Source: CAXMST01 sp035267205
GTDB lineage: Bacteria; Actinomycetota; Thermoleophilia; Solirubrobacterales; 70-9
Direction of reading: 5' to 3'
Length of the DNA stretch: 10,738 bases
NCBI GenBank assembly: GCA_035267205.1
Contig: DATFLZ010000119.1
Coordinates: 1 to 10,738 of the forward strand
This document shows, in pieces, positions 6,490 to 10,738 of the stretch. The position numbers were made by a program, and so were the translations under genes. Numbering within the stretch: the stretch's first letter is position 1; each line of letters opens with the position of its first letter. The notes under the pieces are model-generated. The model saw only the letters and a program-made list of their open reading frames with translations. It was not told the DNA's origin and searched no databases.

Positions 6490-6519
6490 GCGCGCCGGGC
6501 GGGAGTCCGCCCGGCGCGC
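6490..6519 (+). terminator. Strong GC hairpin after the pilin gene
   Basis: GCGCGCCGGGCGG (6490-6502) is followed by loop GAGT and its exact 13-nt complement (6507-6519). It lies 11 bp past the pilin stop. No U-tract follows, as is common for high-GC actinobacterial terminators. A weaker hairpin, CCCGG-GTCCG-CCGGG, lies at 6534-6548. Together they separate the pilin transcript from rph. Confidence 0.75.
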
Positions 6520-6587
6520 TCCCGCTCGCGACTCCCGGGTCCGCCGGGCGCGGCTGATCCCGTCCGGGGATCTGAGAGACTGCGCCG

Positions 6588-7313
6588 ATGCCCGCGCGTA
6601 GCTACAACCGTGATGAGGCCGATCCAAGGCCGATCGCGATCGAGCCGGACTACGTCCGCACCGCCGATGGGTCGGCGCTGATCTCGATCGGGGAGACCCG
6701 GGTGATCTGCACCGCCTCGATCGCCGACGCGGTCCCCCGCTGGCTCAAGGGTGGCGGCACCGGCTGGGTCACGGCGGAGTACGCGATGCTGCCCGCGTCC
6801 ACGGGTGAGCGCAAGGAGCGGGATTCGAAGCGGGGGCGCCCGGATGGCCGCTCGACCGAGATCCAGCGCCTGATCGGTCGCTCCCTACGCGTGGTCGTGG
6901 ACTTCGAGGCGCTGGGCGAGCGGGCCGTCTGGGTCGACTGCGACGTCCTTCAGGCCGACGGCGGCACCCGCTGCGCAGCGATCACCGGTGGCTTCGTAGC
7001 CCTTCATCTGGCGCTGTCCGCTGCAGTGGAGCGCGGCGATCTCGAGCGACTCCCGTTCTCCGGCACGGTCGCAGCGATCAGCGTCGGGATGGTCGACGGC
7101 CGCCCGCTCTGCGACCTCGACTACTCGGAGGACTCGACGGCTGAGGTGGATGCGAACGTCGTGATGACAGGCGACGGCGGTCTGGTCGAGGTGCAGGCCA
7201 CGGCCGAGCGGACGCCGCTCTCTCGCGCCTCCCTCGACGAGCTCCTCAGCCTCGCCGAGGGCGGGATCGAGCAGCTTCGGCTCGCCCAGGAGAGCGTCAT
7301 CTCCGCTCGATGA
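6588..7313 (+). CDS. rph: Ribonuclease PH
   Basis: A phosphate-dependent 3'-to-5' exoribonuclease that trims the 3' ends of tRNA precursors; it acts as a ring-shaped hexamer in the cytoplasm. Its 241 residues match the family's 238-245. RPIAIEPDYVRTADGSALI is at 14-32, GWVTAEYAMLPAST at 59-72, GRPDGRSTEIQRLIGRSLR at 83-101 (Arg-rich phosphate/RNA site), LQADGGTRCAAITGG at 121-135 and DLDYSEDSTAEVDANVV at 176-192, with acidic metal-site residues D182 and D188 spaced as in the family. The N-terminal RxDGR seen in many homologues is replaced by YNRDEADPRP, a modest divergence. ATG 6588 fits homology; the SD is weak (GAGAG upstream). Its TGA overlaps the rdgB ATG by 4 bp (ATGA), so the two are translationally coupled; rph-rdgB adjacency is common in actinobacteria. 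Confidence 0.96.
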   Translation: MPARSYNRDEADPRPIAIEPDYVRTADGSALISIGETRVICTASIADAVPRWLKGGGTGWVTAEYAMLPASTGERKERDSKRGRPDGRSTEIQRLIGRSLRVVVDFEALGERAVWVDCDVLQADGGTRCAAITGGFVALHLALSAAVERGDLERLPFSGTVAAISVGMVDGRPLCDLDYSEDSTAEVDANVVMTGDGGLVEVQATAERTPLSRASLDELLSLAEGGIEQLRLAQESVISAR

Positions 7314-7903
7314 GCGCGGGACGACAGCCGCTGGTTGTCGCGACGAGGAACCAGCACAAGCTCGCCGAGCTCCACGAGATCCTGGCCGACTACGAGCTGC
7401 TGCCCCTGCCCGCGCGGATCGAGCTCCCACCCGAGGACGGCGAGACCTTTGCGGCCAACGCCCTCGGCAAGGCGAGGGCCGCGAGCGCGGCCACGGGCCT
7501 GCACGCGATCGCCGACGACTCGGGGATCGAGGCGAGCGCGCTCGGGGGGCGACCCGGGGTCCGGTCCGCCCGCTACGCCGGCGAGGACGCCACCGACGAG
7601 GAGAACCTGCGGCTACTCCTGACCGAGGTCGGCCGGCACGACGACCGCTCGGTCGCCTACGTGTGCGCGATGGCATCCGTGTCTGCGGACGGCACCGAGG
7701 TCGTCGAGCAGGGCCGCTGCGAGGGGCGGCTCGCGGAGAGCCCTCGTGGCGCCGGAGGCTTCGGCTACGACCCGGCCTTCGTCCCGGACGAGCTTGACGG
7801 TGAGCTGACGATGGCCGAGATCACCCCCGCCAACAAGCACAGCATCAGCCATCGCGGCAGGGCGGCCCGGGCCCTCGCCGAGCGTCTCCGGGGGGCTGGA
7901 TGA
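7310..7903 (+). CDS. rdgB: dITP/XTP pyrophosphatase (RdgB/HAM1 family)
   Basis: This enzyme hydrolyses non-canonical purine nucleotides (ITP, dITP, XTP) to monophosphate plus pyrophosphate, keeping deaminated bases out of DNA and RNA; it is Mg-dependent, dimeric and cytoplasmic. Its 197 residues match the family length. ATRNQHKLAEL at 11-21 carries the T-x-N-x2-K nucleotide motif (T12, N14, K17). DGETFAANALGKA is at 43-55, ADDSGIEASALGGRPGVRSARYAG at 68-91 contains D70 (catalytic/metal Asp), GGFGYDPAF is at 149-157 and SHRGRA at 180-185. All signature residues are present. It is joined by ATGA overlaps to rph upstream and to the cation transporter downstream, so the three are almost certainly one transcript. 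Confidence 0.96.
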   Translation: MSAGRQPLVVATRNQHKLAELHEILADYELLPLPARIELPPEDGETFAANALGKARAASAATGLHAIADDSGIEASALGGRPGVRSARYAGEDATDEENLRLLLTEVGRHDDRSVAYVCAMASVSADGTEVVEQGRCEGRLAESPRGAGGFGYDPAFVPDELDGELTMAEITPANKHSISHRGRAARALAERLRGAG

Positions 7904-8808
7904 CCCGCAGCAAGGCCGGCGCGGCCGTGGTCTCGGTCGCCTCGAACTCCCTTCTGATCGTCCTCAAGCTCGCGGCTGGAATCGTCACCGGCTCGATCGC
8001 GATCCTGACCGAAGCGGTCCATTCGGCCATCGATCTGCTCGCCTCTCTGGTCGCGCTGGTCTCGGTGCGCAAGGCGGACGAGCCGGCCGACCGGGACCAC
8101 CCCTATGGCCACGAGAAGGCCGAGAACGTTGCCGCCGGGGCCGAGGCGATGCTGATCCTCGTCGGTGCCGGGATCATCGCCTACGAGGCCGTCCGCAGGA
8201 TCATCGCCGGCTCGGAGATCGAGCACATCGGCGTCGGCATCGCGGTGATCGCGTTCTCGGCCGCCGCGAACATCGCGGTCTCCTCGTTCCTGTACCGGCG
8301 TGCGTCCGAGCACGACTCCCCGGCGCTGGTCGGCGATGCAGCGCACTTGCGAGCGGACGCGGCAACCTCGATCGCGGTTCTCGTCGGCCTCGTTCTGGTG
8401 GAGGTCACCGGAGCCGCGGTGTTCGATGCGATCGCCGCGCTGATCGTCGCCGCGGCGATCGTCGTCGCCGGCGTGCGACTGATGATGCGCTCGGGCCGGG
8501 TCCTGATGGATGAGGTGCTCCCCGAGCGGGAGCTCGACCGGATCGAGTCGGCGATCGCTGAGGCGCGGTCCCCGGAGATGGCCGGCTACCACAAGCTGCG
8601 TGGCCGGCGCGCCGGGGCTCGCCGCCACATCGACCTGCATGTCCAGTTCAGATCCGGGACGACCCTCGAGCGCGCACACGAGCTGACCCACGCTCTGCGG
8701 GACCGGATCGAGGCGGCGTTCCCGCAGGCCGACGTCCTGATCCACGTCGAGCCGGAGGACTCGGTCCTCAAGCCCGGGGGAGAGCCGGGGCCGCTGCGCC
8801 ACGGCTGA
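7900..8808 (+). CDS. Cation diffusion facilitator (zinc-type efflux transporter)
   Basis: A 302-residue CDF-family exporter, a proton antiporter for divalent metals in the inner membrane. Hydrophobic segments fall at about 8-30, 33-56, 79-101, 109-131, 153-170 and 174-195, giving the standard six helices; a cytoplasmic ferredoxin-like domain follows (about 205-288) with HIDLHV at 243-248 and LIHVEPED at 280-287. The transport site is H41-x3-D45 (HSAID) with H149-x3-D153 (HLRAD). This HD-HD set is the zinc/cadmium type, unlike the DD-HD of iron-type FieF. HPYGHEKAENVAA (67-79) is a family hallmark. The ATG overlaps the rdgB stop (ATGA), an unusual operon position for a metal transporter. Only weak hairpins follow the stop, and the convergent small gene ends 26 bp away. 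Metal specificity is inference from the site residues. Confidence 0.93.
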   Translation: MTRSKAGAAVVSVASNSLLIVLKLAAGIVTGSIAILTEAVHSAIDLLASLVALVSVRKADEPADRDHPYGHEKAENVAAGAEAMLILVGAGIIAYEAVRRIIAGSEIEHIGVGIAVIAFSAAANIAVSSFLYRRASEHDSPALVGDAAHLRADAATSIAVLVGLVLVEVTGAAVFDAIAALIVAAAIVVAGVRLMMRSGRVLMDEVLPERELDRIESAIAEARSPEMAGYHKLRGRRAGARRHIDLHVQFRSGTTLERAHELTHALRDRIEAAFPQADVLIHVEPEDSVLKPGGEPGPLRHG

Positions 8809-8834
8809 GGCGGACGGGCCGGAACCCGCGCCGA

Positions 8835-8975
8835 TCAGGTCAGGTTGACGGCCGCTGCAGCGCCGACCGTGCCGACCGTGATCGAGTAGCCGGTGTAGCC
8901 GTTGAGCGCGAGCAGGATCACGGCCAGGCCGCAGACGGCGACGACCGTGAGCCAGGAGATGCGGGCGACGTCCAT
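8835..8975 (-). CDS. 46-residue small membrane protein, unknown function
   Basis: The frame reads MDVARISWLTVVAVCGLAVI and then about 26 more residues ending in AAAAVNLT before TGA. Residues 7-24 form one clear membrane helix; a second, weaker hydrophobic stretch (about 30-44) follows a GYTGY turn, so it may be a helical hairpin. Coding evidence: nearly every third position is G or C (only GCT and GCA break the rule), the amino-acid pattern is sensible, and it fills an otherwise empty gap. The SD is marginal (AGAGG, 3-nt spacer). Its start is 20 bp from the divergent Roadblock-like gene. I recognise no family. It could be an anchor or partner for that neighbour, which is inference only. Confidence 0.6.
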   Translation of the reverse strand: MDVARISWLTVVAVCGLAVILLALNGYTGYSITVGTVGAAAAVNLT

Positions 8976-8982
8976 CGGCCTC

Positions 8983-8988
8983 TATCTT
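8983..8988 (+). promoter_or_regulatory. Candidate -10 box TATCTT for a leaderless Roadblock-like transcript
   Basis: TATCTT (TANNNT) ends 7 nt before GTG 8996, the spacing expected when transcription starts at the start codon. No SD precedes this GTG, and only 20 bp separate it from the divergent gene, leaving no room for a leader. No matching -35 was identified. Confidence 0.4.
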
Positions 8989-8995
8989 TGCGGAA

Positions 8996-9394
8996 GTGAG
9001 CGCCGAGGGCACGAATACCGTCGCCGGGGTGCGGCGAGAGCCGGCCGCGGAGCTGCTGGAGGCCGTGATCTCGGGATCGGCGGAGATGCGGGCCGCGGCC
9101 CTGCTCGATGCCGACGGGAGGCAGATCGCGTCGACCGACGGCGGGGACTGGAGTGGCGCCGGCGCCGCGCTCTGGGGTGCCGCGGACGAGCTGGGGACGG
9201 AGGCCCGGTCCCCCGCGGCGCAGCTGCATGTCGCCACCGGGGTGGGCGAGGTCTTCTCGGCTCGCTGCGCCGAGGCCTGTGTGATCGCGACCAGCGAGCG
9301 CTTCGCCCTGGCGTCCCTGATCCTCTCCGACCTGCGCGCGCTTCTGCGCGAGCTCGAACGGTCGGCGTCATCCGGGGCACGGAGGGAGCCGTAG
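8996..9394 (+). CDS. Roadblock/LC7-like domain protein
   Basis: A 132-residue soluble protein with the pattern of a Roadblock/LC7 (MglB-like) fold: helix at 17-28 (AAELLEAVISGS), strands over 32-47 (RAAALLDADGRQIAST, the typical 'xxxLxDxdGxxxA' hairpin), helix at 55-67, strands at 76-100 (QLHVATGVGEVFSARC then EACVIATSER), and a C-terminal helix at 104-122 (ALASLILSDLRALLREL). Proteins of this fold regulate small Ras-like GTPases or act as scaffolds in polarity, motility and signalling. No GTPase is in the window. GTG 8996 lacks an SD and is probably leaderless. Its TAG overlaps the GTG of the next gene, so the two are coupled. The fold call rests on pattern rather than strong sequence identity; a plain hypothetical protein is the alternative. 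Confidence 0.7.
   Translation: MSAEGTNTVAGVRREPAAELLEAVISGSAEMRAAALLDADGRQIASTDGGDWSGAGAALWGAADELGTEARSPAAQLHVATGVGEVFSARCAEACVIATSERFALASLILSDLRALLRELERSASSGARREP
9381..9386 (+). promoter_or_regulatory. Shine-Dalgarno GGAGGG of the small basic protein gene
   Basis: GGAGGG lies 7 nt before GTG 9394 and inside the 3' end of the Roadblock-like gene. It fixes the GTG that shares its G with the preceding TAG stop. Confidence 0.7.
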
Positions 9395-9618
9395 TGCAGA
9401 AACCGCACCGCTTCCTGATCGATCGCGTCAGCTCCTACGCCGAGGAAGGGGCCGCCTACGTGCGCCGCAGGCGACATCGCAGCCGGTCGTTCGCGCGTGT
9501 CTGGCGCGACGGCGGCGCGATCGCCTCCTTCGATCGGGATAGCGCGGCCGGAAGTGGACTGTTCGAGGCGGCGGAGGCGTTGCTCGCCGACACACAGCAG
9601 GACGCCCGGTCCGGCTAG
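9394..9618 (+). CDS. 74-residue basic protein coupled to the Roadblock-like gene
   Basis: A small protein with no family that I recognise. Its middle is strongly basic (YVRRRRHRSRSFARVWRDGG, 22-41). It is followed by a possible beta pair (AIASFD) and a C-terminal amphipathic helix (about 55-68, GLFEAAEALLADTQQ). No signal peptide or membrane helix is present. The start is GTG 9394, supported by a good SD (GGAGGG) and by the TAGTG overlap with the preceding stop; the open frame continues upstream but is antisense-like and out of frame with the Roadblock gene. Tight coupling suggests a partner of the Roadblock-like protein, perhaps binding an acidic surface or nucleic acid. That role is inference. 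Confidence 0.65.
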   Translation: MQKPHRFLIDRVSSYAEEGAAYVRRRRHRSRSFARVWRDGGAIASFDRDSAAGSGLFEAAEALLADTQQDARSG

Positions 9619-9646
9619 AGCAAGTCACGGCGGGTGCCGATCGTCC

Positions 9647-9652
9647 TTGACA
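9647..9652 (+). promoter_or_regulatory. Consensus -35 hexamer TTGACA, possible promoter of the secreted protein gene
   Basis: A perfect TTGACA in the gap before the secreted protein gene. The 17-nt position downstream is GC only; the nearest -10-like text (GCTACA, 9675-9680) is 22 nt away. It could be a promoter for an alternative sigma factor or a chance match. Confidence 0.25.
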
Positions 9653-9656
9653 GGGG

Positions 9657-9672
9657 CCCCGCCCGCCCGGGG
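9657..9672 (+). terminator. GC hairpin CCCCG/CGGGG after the Roadblock pair
   Basis: A 5-bp perfect GC stem with a 6-nt loop, 39 bp past the stop of the basic protein gene. It has no U-tract. It may end the Roadblock operon or lie in the leader of the next gene. Confidence 0.3.
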
Positions 9673-9691
9673 GCGCTACACCGAGGGCCGG

Positions 9692-9728
9692 GGTTGGAGG
9701 GGCTGTCAGACGGCAGCTTCCACCAACC
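9692..9728 (+). promoter_or_regulatory. Imperfect 5'-UTR hairpin just upstream of the secreted protein SD
   Basis: GGTTGG (9692-9697) pairs with CCAACC (9723-9728). Inside are an A-A mismatch, two G-C pairs, a small internal loop, then GCTGTC (9702-9707) pairing with GGCAGC (9712-9717, one G-U) around loop AGAC. About 14 pairs end 4 nt before the SD at 9733. The SD itself stays free. Confidence 0.45.
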
Positions 9729-9732
9729 ACCC

Positions 9733-9738
9733 AGGAGG
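9733..9738 (+). promoter_or_regulatory. Shine-Dalgarno AGGAGG of the secreted protein gene
   Basis: A perfect AGGAGG with a 7-nt spacer to ATG 9746, which fixes the start directly in front of a signal peptide. Confidence 0.85.
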
Positions 9739-9745
9739 ACCACCG

Positions 9746-10738
9746 ATGCACTCCAGCCTCCCCAGGCACCCAACCCGCGGGCTCGCGCTGCTCGCGCCGG
9801 CGCTCGTCGCGATCGCGCTCGCCTGCAGCTCCCCGCCCGATGCCCACGCCGGCGAGTACACGCTCGTGCAGTGTGATCCGTCGTCGCGTGACGACGGAGC
9901 GGCGCGCTTCGACCGGACCGATGGCGCCTACTACGGGTTCGGAAGGCACTGCTCCGATCCGGCGCGATCCAGCGCCCTGAAGGTCCGGAACCTGGCGGCA
10001 GCCCCGACCGGGGCCGAGGGCCGGATCTCGTGGATCGCTCCCGGGGGGACAAGCGTGGTCGGCGTCAGCGCCGAGGCTCGCCTGCGCCGGGACGGCGATC
10101 ATCGAGCGCGGTTGAGCTTCCTCGACTCAGCCGGACGACCGGCGGGAAGGATCGCGACCGGACGGGATGCTCCGGGCGGCTTCGAGCGCCACTCCGCCCG
10201 CCTGCACGGGACCGGTCGAGCTGGATTCGCCGCTCAGTTGGTCTGCATCTCGGGGGTGCGCTGCGCCGAGAGCGACCAGGCCCGCACCTGGGTGCGGTCG
10301 GTACGGCTCACGCTGCGCGACGCGGTGGCGCCGACGGTCTCCGCATCGGGCACGCTGCTCGGCGATGGCTGGCAGCGTGGCGAGCGCTCCCTCGGCGTTC
10401 ATGCGGGGGATGTCGGCGGTGGGCTCCGCAATGTCGACGTGGCGGTCGGCGGCGTCCGGGTGGCTCCGAGCCGCGTCCTCGCCTGCGCTCTCGCCGGCGC
10501 CGGCCTCGCCCGAGTCCCTCGCCCGTGCCCCGCCGGCCACAGCGGCAGTGCGAGCTTCCTGACCGACAGGCCGCCGTTCGTCAACGGCTCCAACCGCGTG
10601 ACGGTCTGCGCCCGCGACTACGGCGCCGGCCCGAACCAGCGCTGCCTGGCGCGGGACGTACGGGTGGACAACGAGCCACCGCGCGCGCACTTCCTGACCC
10701 GAGATCCCGCTGACCCCGAGCTGATCAGCGCGGAGGTC
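9746..10738 (+). CDS. Secreted multi-domain protein with Ig-like repeats, N-terminal part (runs off right edge)
   Basis: 331 residues are visible and the frame is still open at the edge. A Sec signal peptide covers 1-35 (basic PRHPTRG, then LALLAPALVAIALA, cleavage AHA-GEY after A35). C27 sits in ALAC, which is not a canonical lipobox. Residues 36-192 form a beta-rich N-terminal domain (lectin-like by pattern). From about 195 an Ig-like unit begins: APTVSASGTLL, GW at 208-209, DVGGGLRNVDVAVGGVRV at 222-239, PCPAG at 260-264, then RVTVCARD and VRVDNEPP (305-312), which opens the next unit. This pattern is typical of large extracellular proteins of Thermoleophilia. Eight cysteines follow the signal peptide (43, 69, 167, 173, 247, 261, 288, 300), an even number that suggests disulfides. 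It has its own SD and leader. An adhesin or surface-layer role is inference. Confidence 0.85.
   Translation, partial: MHSSLPRHPTRGLALLAPALVAIALACSSPPDAHAGEYTLVQCDPSSRDDGAARFDRTDGAYYGFGRHCSDPARSSALKVRNLAAAPTGAEGRISWIAPGGTSVVGVSAEARLRRDGDHRARLSFLDSAGRPAGRIATGRDAPGGFERHSARLHGTGRAGFAAQLVCISGVRCAESDQARTWVRSVRLTLRDAVAPTVSASGTLLGDGWQRGERSLGVHAGDVGGGLRNVDVAVGGVRVAPSRVLACALAGAGLARVPRPCPAGHSGSASFLTDRPPFVNGSNRVTVCARDYGAGPNQRCLARDVRVDNEPPRAHFLTRDPADPELISAEV

Noticed and set aside
8902..9393. Open frame upstream of the 74-residue basic protein
   Set aside because: It overlaps the Roadblock-like gene in another frame and is antisense to the tiny membrane protein; the SD and TAGTG junction support GTG 9394.
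2500..9816. Repeated octamer GCGATCGC (HIP1-like), seen starting at 2500, 3132, 7505, 8428, 8551, 9517 and 9809
   Set aside because: Every copy encodes Ala-Ile-Ala in frame (GCG-ATC-GCN), so codon and protein bias explain it without a DNA-level role.
1..10738. tRNA/rRNA genes, CRISPR arrays, insertion sequences or attachment sites
   Set aside because: None recognised: no tRNA T-arm-like text in gaps, no spaced direct repeats, no transposase or integrase reading frame.

Overview
The window is very GC-rich (around 70% by eye), with dense coding, strong G/C third-position bias, several start codons lacking a Shine-Dalgarno (SD) sequence, and GTG starts. With an rph-rdgB pair and a secreted protein of the 'DNxPP' Ig-like type, it looks like an actinobacterial chromosome, most likely Thermoleophilia/Solirubrobacterales. 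That placement is inference; no rRNA or other taxonomic marker is present. No tRNA, CRISPR array, insertion sequence or phage gene was recognised.

Layout. Positions 1-2723 lie on the minus strand. Read from the right they are nadB (L-aspartate oxidase), a small four-ligand zinc-binding protein of unknown function, and the N-terminal 175 residues of a hydantoinase A/oxoprolinase-family protein that runs off the left edge. A class II HDAC-like deacetylase (2703-3710, +) starts head-to-head with nadB. It converges on a 764-residue coiled-coil protein with a C-terminal helix-hairpin-helix (HhH) DNA-binding domain (3746-6040, -). A 180-bp divergent gap then leads to a single Flp/TadE-like pilin gene (6221-6478, +), followed by a strong GC hairpin.

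Positions 6588-8808 hold a tight three-gene operon: rph (RNase PH), rdgB (non-canonical purine NTP pyrophosphatase) and a zinc-type cation diffusion facilitator. Both junctions are ATGA overlaps. A 46-residue membrane protein (8835-8975, -) faces the operon's end. Its start lies 20 bp from the GTG of a Roadblock/LC7-like gene (8996-9394, +), which is coupled through TAGTG to a 74-residue basic protein (9394-9618). A UTR with two GC-rich hairpins follows, and then a secreted Ig-like multi-domain protein (9746 to the right edge).

Functional themes are NAD biosynthesis and protein or amine deacetylation, RNA and nucleotide-pool quality control with metal export, and three poorly described components: the coiled-coil/HhH protein, the Roadblock plus small basic protein plus tiny membrane protein cluster, and the zinc-binding protein whose promoter and start region carry GTAC-centred palindromes. 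These three are the best candidates for undescribed biology. No complete, obviously new defence or mobile system is visible.
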